Notes under the pieces: model-generated
What the model saw: only the letters and a program-made list of their open reading frames with translations
Told to the model about the DNA's origin: nothing
Databases searched by the model: none
Position numbers and translations under genes: made by a program
Source: Phycisphaeraceae bacterium
GTDB taxonomy: Bacteria > Planctomycetota > Phycisphaerae > Phycisphaerales > Phycisphaeraceae
Direction of reading: 5' to 3'
Assembly: GCA_029260655.1 (NCBI GenBank)
Contig: JAJDCU010000071.1
Coordinates: forward strand, 1-64,000
Length of the DNA stretch: 64,000 nucleotides
Shown here: positions 51,839 through 59,914 of the stretch, in pieces
How the letters are laid out: the number at the start of each line of letters is the position of its first letter
Position numbering within the stretch: position 1 is the first letter of the stretch

Positions 51839-52774
51839 TTACGCGCAGCCGCCGAACACCTCGATGGTGACATCTTCACCATCGGGCACGCATCCGAGCC
51901 GGCGGCTCAGGCGCTGGGACCATTCTGTTAGCTGCACATCGGATAGCGCCGATACGTACGGCTCCAGCGGCTTGCGGGCCACGGTGTAGAGTTGAACGAG
52001 CTTGATGCGGCAGCCCGCCTCGATCAACTCGGCGACGCGGTCGGCGTAAGCGTCGAACTCTCCGTCCGACAGCGGTTCGCCGTGTAATGCCATGAACAGC
52101 GATTGGATCACCAGCGCCCGGCGCTTGCCGCAGGCAAGGATGTTGCTGAGCACCCGCCGCAAAGGGATCGTCGATCGATCGATTAGTTTGTAATAATCGT
52201 CCGTCCCGGCGTCCAGCTTCGCCCAGACCTCGCCTTGGTTGTTGTCCATCACCTTCAGCGCCGCTTCGACGCCGGGCCGGTCCAGCAGGGTTGCGTTGGT
52301 GATCAGGATGATCTTCACACCGCTTAGGCCGTACGCCTGCTTCAGCTCCGCCGCGATATCCACCGCCTGGGCAAACCCCTTAGCGGAAGTCGGCTCGCCG
52401 TCGCCTGAAAACGCGATGTCGTTGATCCGTTTCAGCGATGCGTCGACCGAGGCAAATCGCTCGTATTTCCAGAGCGCCCCGGAAACCGCTGCTTCGAGCA
52501 TCGCCCCCAGTTCTGCGCGCAGCACATCCAGGTCCACCTGTATCGGCCTTGGGCTTTCCTGCTTCTGGACCTGGCAGTACACGCAATCAAAATTGCAGAT
52601 CGTGTCCGGGTTCAGGTTCACCCCGATCGACAGCCCCCGGCTGCGCCGGCTCACCACCGGGTAGACGTACTTAAATGACTCCCACCGCCGGCTGTGCTCG
52701 GCAAACGCGCGCCGCGCTCCTTCGCCGGGCGTCGAGATCTGTCCGTCGGTCCTGCCACGCATGTATCGCATCAT
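51839..52774 (-). CDS. Radical SAM protein
   Basis: 311 residues. The [4Fe-4S]/SAM motif C60-x3-C64-x2-C67 (CNFDCVYCQVQ) lies early, followed by a TIM-barrel pattern: DIAFSGDGEPTSAKGFAQ (the GEP-type SAM-binding motif), VKIILITNATLLDRP, VWAKLDAG. This is the layout of the MoaA/wyosine-related or YfkB-like group that acts without an extra C-terminal iron-sulphur cluster; no further Cys cluster is seen except a C near the end (GGCA). Substrate unknown. The start is uncertain between ATG codons at 52774, 52771 and 52762. The gene upstream on the same strand begins 45 bases earlier but looks unrelated. Confidence 0.82.
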   Translation of the reverse strand: MMRYMRGRTDGQISTPGEGARRAFAEHSRRWESFKYVYPVVSRRSRGLSIGVNLNPDTICNFDCVYCQVQKQESPRPIQVDLDVLRAELGAMLEAAVSGALWKYERFASVDASLKRINDIAFSGDGEPTSAKGFAQAVDIAAELKQAYGLSGVKIILITNATLLDRPGVEAALKVMDNNQGEVWAKLDAGTDDYYKLIDRSTIPLRRVLSNILACGKRRALVIQSLFMALHGEPLSDGEFDAYADRVAELIEAGCRIKLVQLYTVARKPLEPYVSALSDVQLTEWSQRLSRRLGCVPDGEDVTIEVFGGCA

Positions 52775-52819
52775 AGCAGGCCGCCGGGACCCTCGACCAC
52801 GCCCCGCGATTCAAAATGC

Positions 52820-53401
52820 TTATGGATCGTCGCTTGTGGTTGTCTGTGCTCCCGGCAATGTCAGCGGCCTCATCCCCATCGTCCGGAGCAGCTCCAGCGA
52901 TTGGTCTGGGTTTGCCTCGGCGAGTTGTGAAAATATCGCGTCCCCGCGCGACAGGATCGTGTCCTCGTCTTCGTAGTAGGGGTACAGGTGGTTCGGGTCG
53001 TTGTCTTTGTAGGTGACGGTCCGCCTGGGCCAGCTCCGGCCGTTCTCGAAGTCGTGGAGGATGACGATGCGGTTGGGGGCCGAGGCCTGCGCGACCCCGA
53101 CGAGGCCGCCGTCGATGTCTGAGTGCAGGACGAATCCCGGCGGGGGCGAGGTCCTGGGCAGGGTGCCGAAGAAGGCGTGATCGATCTTAGGTTCGTCGTT
53201 GACGGTGATGTGGTAGTGCAGGGAGAGGGTGCCCTGGGAGTTGGGCTCGACGGTCATACGGATAGCCCGGCCTTCGCCGAGGTCCATGGTGGTGAGGGCG
53301 ACGGGCTGGGGCTTGGCGCCTTTTCTCAGGCGCAGCACCAGCGGCACGAGGGCCACCGTCACGAGCACAAAAATCATCACCGCGATGAGCCGGGGGTTCA
53401 T
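52820..53401 (-). CDS. Small membrane-anchored protein of unknown function
   Basis: 193 residues from the ATG at 53401; the open frame upstream (to 53593) overlaps the terminator and glycosyltransferase end and is not protein-like. One N-terminal membrane helix (IAVMIFVLVTVALVPLVL) then a basic residue stretch, so the rest is probably periplasmic. The soluble part is a mixed alpha/beta sequence (LGEGRAIRMTVEPNSQG; LHYHITVNDEP; NRIVILHDFENGRSWPRR; YYEDEDTILSRGDAIFSQL). I do not recognise a family. No clear ribosome binding site. Lies between the glycosyltransferase terminator and the radical SAM gene. Confidence 0.65.
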   Translation of the reverse strand: MNPRLIAVMIFVLVTVALVPLVLRLRKGAKPQPVALTTMDLGEGRAIRMTVEPNSQGTLSLHYHITVNDEPKIDHAFFGTLPRTSPPPGFVLHSDIDGGLVGVAQASAPNRIVILHDFENGRSWPRRTVTYKDNDPNHLYPYYEDEDTILSRGDAIFSQLAEANPDQSLELLRTMGMRPLTLPGAQTTTSDDP

Positions 53402-53421
53402 ACGGTAAGGATAGCGGATTG

Positions 53422-53452
53422 AAAAAGAAAAAGAGCCCCATCCATGAGGCTC
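53422..53452 (-). terminator. Terminator of the GT2 gene at 53488
   Basis: On the minus strand stem GAGCCTCA/TGGGGCTC (one G-U pair) with loop TGGA, followed by TTTTTCTTTTTC. Thirty-five bases after the stop. Confidence 0.85.
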
Positions 53453-53487
53453 CTCTTCAAGTGCAAAAGATTGTGTTCGCCGGCGGG

Positions 53488-54429
53488 CTAGGCGGCGTGC
53501 CTGACCGGGGCGGCGCTGGGCTTGGCCCCTGTGTCCGATGGGTGTGCGACGCCACGGAGCAGGGTTTGGCGGTAGTGGCTGTTGCCCAGCCACCAGGGCC
53601 TACGAAGCAGTTGCTGCCAGAGGAAGCTGCGGGAGCGGTTGGCGTGTGATTCCGTCTCGGCCAGGGCGTAGATCCTGCGTCGCTCGTCGATATTCTCCCA
53701 CAGGGCATGGCGGCGCTCATAGGGGAGCCGATCGGCGTAACGTGCCGCGGCGTCGATGAACTCCTGGCCGTTGCGCAGGATATTCGTGGCGGTGTGGCTG
53801 TGGGGGTGCTCCCTGTGTGCGGAAAGCACGGCGGGGAGGATGGCCGGGACGAGGCCCTGGGCGATCAGTCGGCAATTCACTTCGTAGTGCCAGGCCGAGT
53901 CCATCTGCGGGTCGAACATCCCGTAGGCGTCGAAGACGCCGCGCCGGTAGAAGGTCGACGCGGTGGGAAGCAAGCCCGAGTCGTGCATCAGGAACGCATC
54001 GAGGTTTTTCGGCGATGAAGCGGTCAGTTGCCCCAGCCGTTCGTCCATCTCACCGATCCGCAGGCTGTGGCCGACGATCCACACGGGGGCGTCGGGCCGG
54101 GTCATGCGCTTGGCGACCTGTTCGAGCGTGCCGGGCAGGAGCAGGTCGTCGGCGTTGACGATCGCGATAATCTCGCCGGTGGCGCGGTTGATCGCCTGAT
54201 TGACCGCGTCGGCGGGGCCGCCGTCGGGTTGGCTCTGCCAGTAGGTCAGGTCGTCTTCGTACTGGCGGATCAGGTCCACGCTCTGGTCGGTCGAGCCCCC
54301 GTCGACCACGATGTATTCAAGGTCCGGGTACCCCTGGTCCAAGACGCTGCAGATCGCGCGCTCCAGGAAATCGGCCTGGTTGAGGCTGGGGGTGATGACC
54401 GTGATGCGCGGCGTTGCTTTCAGGGGCAT
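53488..54429 (-). CDS. GT2 family glycosyltransferase (C-terminal RHAA)
   Basis: 313 residues from the ATG at 54429 (AGGA six bases upstream). GT2 motifs: TVITPSLNQADFLERAICSV, YIVVDGGSTDQSVDLI, AVNQAINRATGEIIAIVNADDLLLPG (D-x-D position NADD). A paralogue of the protein at 55501: both have the SLNQAD/SFNQAD start and a C-terminal RRPWWL. The last residues read VRHAA. Own terminator downstream; divergent from the FkbM gene at 54623 with an inverted repeat between them. Acceptor unknown. Confidence 0.9.
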   Translation of the reverse strand: MPLKATPRITVITPSLNQADFLERAICSVLDQGYPDLEYIVVDGGSTDQSVDLIRQYEDDLTYWQSQPDGGPADAVNQAINRATGEIIAIVNADDLLLPGTLEQVAKRMTRPDAPVWIVGHSLRIGEMDERLGQLTASSPKNLDAFLMHDSGLLPTASTFYRRGVFDAYGMFDPQMDSAWHYEVNCRLIAQGLVPAILPAVLSAHREHPHSHTATNILRNGQEFIDAAARYADRLPYERRHALWENIDERRRIYALAETESHANRSRSFLWQQLLRRPWWLGNSHYRQTLLRGVAHPSDTGAKPSAAPVRHAA

Positions 54430-54509
54430 GGCAGGTCCTTGCTGGGAGCCGGTTCTATCCCGCAGATCGTCCCGGCCGGGGGGCGACTTAACCATACAGA
54501 CAGAAAAAC

Positions 54510-54572
54510 CGTCACAAACGGAATATTTTCACATCCACCGGGGGTGGCTGAAGCGTGGTGCGGTTTGTGACG
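54510..54572. promoter_or_regulatory. Inverted repeat between divergent genes, possible operator
   Basis: CGTCACAAAC (54510-54519) and GTTTGTGACG (54563-54572) are exact reverse complements 43 bases apart, between the divergent GT2 (54429) and FkbM (54623) starts. TATAAG at about 54579-54584 could be a -10 for the FkbM gene. Confidence 0.4.
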
Positions 54573-54622
54573 ATGATGACGTTTATAAGGGCGCGCCCGG
54601 CGTGCGCCAGGACAGGTGAGCG

Positions 54623-55462
54623 ATGCCGATAAGAACGACATTCAAACGCGCCGCATCCCGGTTGCTGTTCCGAGCCGGGCAATTCGCCCATCGCGCCCGC
54701 TGGTCGGCGGACCTGGCGACTTTGGCGCAGTTTTATCGGCCCGGGTCAGGGCAAGGCCAGGTCCGCGCCAGGTTTGCCGGGCGTGTTCACCGCCTGCACG
54801 TCCGCCGGGGTACTCTCGACGCCGCCATCTTCGAGCAGGTCCTCTGTGAAGGCTCCGAATACCGCCTGCCCGTGGATATCCAGCCGAGCGTGATCTTCGA
54901 CATCGGGGCAAATATCGGCGCCGCCGCGGTGTACTTCGCGGCCCGCTACCCCCAGGCGAAGATCTATTGCTTCGAGCCGCTGCCGGAGAACATCGAACTG
55001 TTGCGTAAGAACGTCGAGGCGTTTGGCGATCGGGTGACCGTCGTGCCGTTTGGGCTCGGCGAGACCGAGGGTACGTTCGTCTATCGGCCGTCAAATGACC
55101 CGGCAAATTTCGGCGGCGGGACGTTCCACAACGTGGGTTGTGCGGATGGTGGGACGATGCGATTGCCTGTGACGACGCTCGAGAAGTTTTGCCGGGCGAA
55201 CCGGATCCATCAGATCGACGCGATGAAGATCGACACCGAGGGGGCCGAGTGGTCGGTGTTGTCGGGCATGCCCTCGGCGAAGCTGGCTCGGGTGGGTGTG
55301 GTGCTGGGTGAACTGCACAGCGTCAATGATGGGTTGATTTTTGAAAAACTCTCCACGACGCACGACCTGGCCTACGACAAACCGCTGGGCCGAAGCTGCT
55401 ACCCGTTCTGGGCGGTGAAGAAGGCGCCGGGGCAGCCGGCGGCCGCGCGTCTCGCGGCATAA
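54623..55462 (+). CDS. FkbM family methyltransferase (C-terminal RLAA)
   Basis: 279 residues; AGGTGAG before the ATG. SAM-binding motif VIFDIGANIGAAAVYFAARYP (90-), YCFEPLPENIELLRKNV (FkbM motif II/post-I), MKIDTEGAEWSVLSGM (FkbM signature, DxEGxE). O-methyltransferase, probably acting on a glycan hydroxyl group. The only plus-strand gene of this locus. A second FkbM protein is encoded at 57257. The C-terminus reads RLAA. Starts 193 bases from the divergent GT2. Confidence 0.92.
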   Translation: MPIRTTFKRAASRLLFRAGQFAHRARWSADLATLAQFYRPGSGQGQVRARFAGRVHRLHVRRGTLDAAIFEQVLCEGSEYRLPVDIQPSVIFDIGANIGAAAVYFAARYPQAKIYCFEPLPENIELLRKNVEAFGDRVTVVPFGLGETEGTFVYRPSNDPANFGGGTFHNVGCADGGTMRLPVTTLEKFCRANRIHQIDAMKIDTEGAEWSVLSGMPSAKLARVGVVLGELHSVNDGLIFEKLSTTHDLAYDKPLGRSCYPFWAVKKAPGQPAAARLAA

Positions 55463-55500
55463 ATCGTATTGACAAGAATAGTGTTGCGAGGCGCCCGTCG

Positions 55501-56379
55501 TCAGGCGGCGGCGCGGTGGGGGTGTAATAGCGCCTCACGGACCTGGTGTGACAGCAGCCACCACGGCCTGCGAGCGATCGCGCCCCAGGGACGGCCGGCA
55601 ACCGCGTGGATCGCGCAGTTTCGGTGCATGTACCCCAATCGACGCTGGACCTTCAGCCGCTGTACAAGCGGCAGCGACCGCGCGAAACCGCCTTCGACTC
55701 GGATGTGCTCGCGGGTGAACCCCTGGGGGGCGGCGCAGCTCTTGCTCGTCTCATGCAGGCGGTAGGTCGAGAGCTCTGCGTCGATCAGCGTGGGGCGTCG
55801 GCCGGACCGGATCAGACGCAGCCAGAAGTCGAAGTCCATGCAGTAGTGCAGCGACTCATCAAGCAGGCCTAATTCGTTATGCAGCGAGCGCCGCCAGAAC
55901 ACGCCGGGCTGGGGGAGGCTAAAGGGTTGCTCGTCGCTTCGCAGCAAGACACCGGCGAGGGTGAACTCGCCGCCGGGATGCACGGCATCCGTGGGCTTGC
56001 CCGCAGGGTCGATCACACGGCAACTCCCAGCGATCCAATCATCCTTAGGGTGCTGGGCGAAGTGTTGGCCGATCGTGTGTAGCGCCCCCGGGAGCAGCGT
56101 GTCGTCCGAGCACAGCCAACCGACGATCTCCCCGTCCGCCCTGTTGATGCCTTTGTTGATCGCTTCGGTCTGGCCGCCGTCTTTTTCGATGACGGCGAAG
56201 TCGAGCCTGTCGCGGTAGCGTTCGATGATCTCAGTTGAGCCATCGGTGGAGCCGCCGTCGATCACGCCGTACTGGAGGTTGGGATAGCTCTGGGCCAGGA
56301 CGCTCTGGATGGTTTCCTCCAGGTAGTCGGCTTGGTTGAAGCTGGGGGTGATGAGGGTGATGCGTGGGAGCGCGCTCAT
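55501..56379 (-). CDS. GT2 family glycosyltransferase (C-terminal RAAA)
   Basis: 292 residues. LITPSFNQADYLEETIQSVL, YGVIDGGSTDGSTEII, INKGINRADGEIVGWLCSDDTLLPG; later DESLHYCMDFDFWLRLIRSG, the acceptor-side motif of the GT2 WfgS-like group. Paralogue of the GT2 at 53488 (same motifs and RRPWWLL near the end). The ATG overlaps the stop of the gene at 56376 by four bases. Last gene of a minus-strand operon that extends at least to 59009; the C-terminus is HRAAA. Convergent with the FkbM gene, 38 bases apart; no clear terminator was seen in this short gap. Confidence 0.9.
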   Translation of the reverse strand: MSALPRITLITPSFNQADYLEETIQSVLAQSYPNLQYGVIDGGSTDGSTEIIERYRDRLDFAVIEKDGGQTEAINKGINRADGEIVGWLCSDDTLLPGALHTIGQHFAQHPKDDWIAGSCRVIDPAGKPTDAVHPGGEFTLAGVLLRSDEQPFSLPQPGVFWRRSLHNELGLLDESLHYCMDFDFWLRLIRSGRRPTLIDAELSTYRLHETSKSCAAPQGFTREHIRVEGGFARSLPLVQRLKVQRRLGYMHRNCAIHAVAGRPWGAIARRPWWLLSHQVREALLHPHRAAA

Positions 56380-57260
56380 GCCGCCATCCTCCGTGTCGGG
56401 TTGGTTTGTGTGATCTCAGTGAGCGTGGGCAGTTCGTGGTCGGCCGGGTGCTCGGCAGGAGCGCCGCGCCACTGGTAATAGAGCGTGAGCCAGTTGCTCG
56501 CCAGGGTATAGCCGAAGTAGATCCCGCTAAGCGCCCAGCCGCGGAAGCCGATGCGCCAGCCGTCGAAGTCCTTGAGCGTCTTCTTGAGTTCAATCAGTGG
56601 GGCGATGAACCCCAGGCGGAAGCTGAAGCGTTTGCCTTGGGCGACCATCGCGGCGGCCTCGGTGTGCGCGTAGCGTACGAAGTGCTTGTGCAGCAGATCG
56701 GTGTACGAGTCGGACCAGAAGTGCCGCATGTGGTTTTCGCCATCATGGGGGATACGTACGTCGCGCTCACCGGGCTTGAGCTGGCTGATGCGGTTGCACA
56801 GGGGGAGTAAATCGCATCGCTGGCGGTGGATCAGTCGCTGCTTGTGGGTCAGCGTGCCCCAAACCGTTCCGGTGAGCCGCTTGTTCTTGAAGTAGAACCA
56901 CATCGGCAGGCTGATCGCGCCGGCGTCGGGGTGCTGGGCGAGTGCTTGGCAGATGTCGTCACTTAAAGCCGAAGGGATTTCTTCATCCGGGTCGACCAGC
57001 AGCACCCAGTCGTTACGCGCCAGCTTTGCGGCGGCGACGCGCGTCGGCTCGGCGATCGGGCAGACGGGCACGCGCAACACACGGTCTGCCAGATTGTGGG
57101 CGATCTGTAACGAACCGTCGCTGGATTCCATATCAACCGCGATGACCTCGCTGCACCACAACAACGCGCGCAGGCACCGCCCGATGTGCTTCCGTTCGTT
57201 TCGGAAGATCACGATCGCGGTCACCGGTGGGTGAGTCGGTGTCTTGGGCCGATCGGTCAT
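56376..57260 (-). CDS. GT2 glycosyltransferase, WaaE/KdtX-like (C-terminal RMAA)
   Basis: 294 residues. VTAIVIFRNERKHIGRCLRALL, VIAVDMESSDGSLQIA, VLLVDPDEEIPSAL (DPDE motif), HPDAGAISLPMWFYFKNKRLTGTVWG: the pattern of the WaaE (KdtX) beta-glucosyltransferase group that acts on lipopolysaccharide or glycan cores. The middle contains a Cys/His pair (RCDLLPLC) of unknown meaning. Four-base overlaps with both neighbouring genes. The C-terminus reads RRMAA; the downstream ribosome binding site CGGAGG lies within these last codons. Confidence 0.9.
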   Translation of the reverse strand: MTDRPKTPTHPPVTAIVIFRNERKHIGRCLRALLWCSEVIAVDMESSDGSLQIAHNLADRVLRVPVCPIAEPTRVAAAKLARNDWVLLVDPDEEIPSALSDDICQALAQHPDAGAISLPMWFYFKNKRLTGTVWGTLTHKQRLIHRQRCDLLPLCNRISQLKPGERDVRIPHDGENHMRHFWSDSYTDLLHKHFVRYAHTEAAAMVAQGKRFSFRLGFIAPLIELKKTLKDFDGWRIGFRGWALSGIYFGYTLASNWLTLYYQWRGAPAEHPADHELPTLTEITQTNPTRRMAA

Positions 57261-58033
57261 GCGGCTTTCCTGTGCGCCTGTAAGGCGGCGGCTGGATCTG
57301 GGACGTACAGCGCGTCGCCCGACCCAATGTGTCCACCCGGCAGGTGTGTGCAGACGTTGTAGAGGTTGAACAGCTTGTAGCCGCGGCTACGCATGAAGAC
57401 GTCGATCTCCCCGAAAGTCGCGGAGCCCTCATAGAACGGGACGAAATTGACTTCGGCGTAGATGCACGACACCCCGCGACGCAGCAGCCGGTCCGCGCCA
57501 CGCAGCGCCTCCAGCTCGTAGCCCTGCAGGTCGAGTTTGAGGATGTCTACGCGGTCCAGGCCCGAGCTGTCGAACCAGTCGTCGAGCGACGTTGCCTTGA
57601 GCTCGCGGACCTCTTTGATCCGTGTGACGGCATCGAAGTAGCGCTCGCTGTTCTCGTTGCGGGGCAGGACCGAACTGGTCATCGGCGAGTCGTTGATGAA
57701 CATCTTTAGAGTCTGCGTTTGGCTGGAGAGCGCCAGTTGATGGCATGTACCAGCGACATCAGCGAGGTTGCTCTTTAGTCGTGGGAACAGGTCGGCATTG
57801 GGCTCGAAGGCGTGGGCCTGGAGGCTCGGGAACCGTTGCAAAAACCGTTTAGCCATCTGGCCGTCGTGCGCTCCACCGTCGACGTAGATCACCTCATCGC
57901 GATCTGTTGGCAGGTTTTCCGCGATCGCGTCCATCCACGGATGCGGTGAGTAGCTGGTGCTGACCGGATCGCGCCAGCGGTTCCAGGCCGTTAGCGCTTT
58001 CCAATACTGCTGCTTGATCATAGTCAGGTTCAT
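57257..58033 (-). CDS. FkbM family methyltransferase (C-terminal RKAA)
   Basis: 258 residues from the ATG at 58033 (AAGGA upstream); the longer open frame would overlap the upstream gene. SAM-binding region EVIYVDGGAHDGQMAKRFLQ, AHAFEPNADLFPRLKSNL, LDDWFDSSGLDRVDILKLDLQGYELEALRG (DLQGYE is the FkbM signature), then CIYAEVNFVPFYEGSATFGE. Probably an O-methyltransferase for a sugar. Paralogous to the product of 54623 only at family level. The last residues are HRKAA, with AGGAA overlapping as the binding site for the next gene. Confidence 0.9.
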   Translation of the reverse strand: MNLTMIKQQYWKALTAWNRWRDPVSTSYSPHPWMDAIAENLPTDRDEVIYVDGGAHDGQMAKRFLQRFPSLQAHAFEPNADLFPRLKSNLADVAGTCHQLALSSQTQTLKMFINDSPMTSSVLPRNENSERYFDAVTRIKEVRELKATSLDDWFDSSGLDRVDILKLDLQGYELEALRGADRLLRRGVSCIYAEVNFVPFYEGSATFGEIDVFMRSRGYKLFNLYNVCTHLPGGHIGSGDALYVPDPAAALQAHRKAA

Positions 58034-58049
58034 CGTTGTCCTTAGCTGG

Positions 58050-59009
58050 TCAGGCGGCAAGCGCCCAGTAAACAACCTTCCAGGTGCGGGGTGAGAGCGG
58101 GGCGTGGCGGAGCGCATCGGCCGCGTGCTTACGGGCCAGGGGCTTGTTCCCGGCGTGGATCGCGTAGCAGGCCCAGTTGCGGTAGTGCTCGGCCGCGGAC
58201 TGCCTGGGAGCCAGATCGGTCCGTATCACGGTGTCGTTGTACTGATCCAGGATGCCGCGTCGATCGTAGGCCTCTCGCAGCACCTCTTTGAGACGCCTGC
58301 ACATCAGCTCGTAGTTTCGGAAGCAGACGCTCTGGACATGTCGGCGGTAGGTGTAGAGGTGGGCCGGCAGGTTGGCGACGTTCCCGTGCTCGGTCAGGCG
58401 AAGGAACAGGTCCAGGTCTTCGACCCAGTCGGTGCCGAGGCGCCAACCGCCGATGGTGCGCAGCGCGTCGCCGCGCATCATCAAGGTGGCGTGGACTAAG
58501 ACAGAGGCGTCGCCTGCGAGCAGGCCCCGGTCGATCGCGGTGTGGTCGGTAGGTGGCTCTTGCAGACCTGCGGGCGAGCCGAGCGGGTCGGTCCGCTGGA
58601 CCCAGGTGCCCAGCGCGGCGCAGCCCGGGTGTGCATCCAGATACGAAACCTGCCGTTCGAAGCGATCCTCTGCGCACCAGTCGTCGGCGTCCATCCTTGC
58701 GATGTATTCACCCCGTGCGGCAGCCAGCGCATCGTTGAGCGCGCCGACGATCCCGGTGTTCGGCCGGGTGATCACGCGGACACAGGCGAACCGTGAGGCA
58801 TAGGACCGAAGGATCGTCAGCGAAGCATCGGTCGATCCGTCGTCCACGCAGATCAATTCCCAGTCGTCAAACGTCTGCGCGAGGATGCAGTCGATTGCCT
58901 CGGCGAGGTAAGCCTCGGCGTTGTAGACCGGCATCAGGACCGATACGCGCGGCGCGGCGTCTGGGTTGTCGCCCTGGGGCGCTGCCGTGCTGTGAATCCG
59001 TGTGCTCAC
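58050..59009 (-). CDS. GT2 family glycosyltransferase (C-terminal ALAA)
   Basis: 319 residues from a GTG at 59009, which overlaps the upstream TGA by four bases and has GGGAGG five bases ahead; an upstream start at 59066 would run into the preceding gene. VSVLMPVYNAEAYLAEAIDCIL, LICVDDGSTDASLTIL, YIARMDADDWCAEDRFERQV (DADD), then a C-terminal helical region (YRNWACYAIHAGNKPLARKHAADALRH) that looks like a short TPR-type helical repeat. Acceptor unknown. The C-terminus is YWALAA, the only member of the set without Arg at the fourth position from the end. Confidence 0.9.
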   Translation of the reverse strand: MSTRIHSTAAPQGDNPDAAPRVSVLMPVYNAEAYLAEAIDCILAQTFDDWELICVDDGSTDASLTILRSYASRFACVRVITRPNTGIVGALNDALAAARGEYIARMDADDWCAEDRFERQVSYLDAHPGCAALGTWVQRTDPLGSPAGLQEPPTDHTAIDRGLLAGDASVLVHATLMMRGDALRTIGGWRLGTDWVEDLDLFLRLTEHGNVANLPAHLYTYRRHVQSVCFRNYELMCRRLKEVLREAYDRRGILDQYNDTVIRTDLAPRQSAAEHYRNWACYAIHAGNKPLARKHAADALRHAPLSPRTWKVVYWALAA

Positions 59010-59902
59010 GCGGCCTCCCGATTCAGGCCGGCGGCGCGGCCAATCCGGGCCAGGGCGCGCTTCCACTTGGGTCGATCAAGTGACGCCAGCCAGCGTTCGG
59101 CTTCACGGAACTTCGCCGGCGGCGTCGTGTCTCGCGACGGGTCCAAACCCTGGAACGGCAGCGTAGACAGCGTACGGCCGCGCCAACTGATCACGTCCAG
59201 CTGCGGTGTGTAATGCGGCGTGACCTCCCCGGTCATGTCGTGCCAGGGGTGCATCAGCCTGACGTTTGGGTTCCACCTGACCATCAGCCCCAGGTTGCAC
59301 AGCCGGGCGTACACGTCCTTGTCGTTGGCGTGGAAACCGGTGGCGAAGATCGGGCTCTGTTCGTAGCCGTTGATCCGGGTCAGCCACTTCTTCCGCACAG
59401 CCAGGCATGCCCCGTGGTTGGTCGGGTTGGTCAACTCACAGACTTTACGCAGGTGCTCCAGGGTCACTTCGCCGGCGTGCTGCTCCTTCGGCTCGTTGTG
59501 ACGGTGGTAGTAGGTCACCAGTTCATCGCTTGCCTGGTGGTCTCGCCAGACCGTTTGGAGGAAGTCAGGCTCGGCGATCACATCGGCGTCGGGGATCACG
59601 ACCAACTCACCGCGAGCCTCATCGATCCCGCGGTTAAAGCAATAGGATGCGTGATACGTTCCGCTGCGACCAAGCGCGATCGCGCGGAAGTCCCGGGACC
59701 CGGCCTGGGCGTCCATCCGACGTTTCAGATCCGGGTGGATCTTGTCGTAGTACTCGACCCAGATCAGCTCGTAGTCCCCGGACGGGAAGTCCTGCCTGGC
59801 CATGAAGTCGATCGAGTCGTACCTTTCGCGGAACGAGCCGTCGACCATGACGACACTGATCTTCGGGTTGGAGGCGGGGTTGTATGTGATGTTGGTGCTC
59901 AT
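59006..59902 (-). CDS. GT2-like glycosyltransferase (C-terminal REAA)
   Basis: 298 residues. PKISVVMVDGSFRERYDSIDFM replaces the usual GT2 start; later LIWVEYYDK, GELVVIPDADVIAEPDFL (DADV at the metal site), NHGACLAVRKKWLTRINGYEQSP and GFHANDKDVYARLCNLG, a GT-A pattern of the chondroitin-synthase-like branch. The four C-terminal residues are REAA, and their codons contain the GGGAGG site for the next gene. Lies 12 bases after the stop of the GT4 gene. Confidence 0.82.
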   Translation of the reverse strand: MSTNITYNPASNPKISVVMVDGSFRERYDSIDFMARQDFPSGDYELIWVEYYDKIHPDLKRRMDAQAGSRDFRAIALGRSGTYHASYCFNRGIDEARGELVVIPDADVIAEPDFLQTVWRDHQASDELVTYYHRHNEPKEQHAGEVTLEHLRKVCELTNPTNHGACLAVRKKWLTRINGYEQSPIFATGFHANDKDVYARLCNLGLMVRWNPNVRLMHPWHDMTGEVTPHYTPQLDVISWRGRTLSTLPFQGLDPSRDTTPPAKFREAERWLASLDRPKWKRALARIGRAAGLNREAA

Positions 59903-59914
59903 GTCTGCTCTGGC

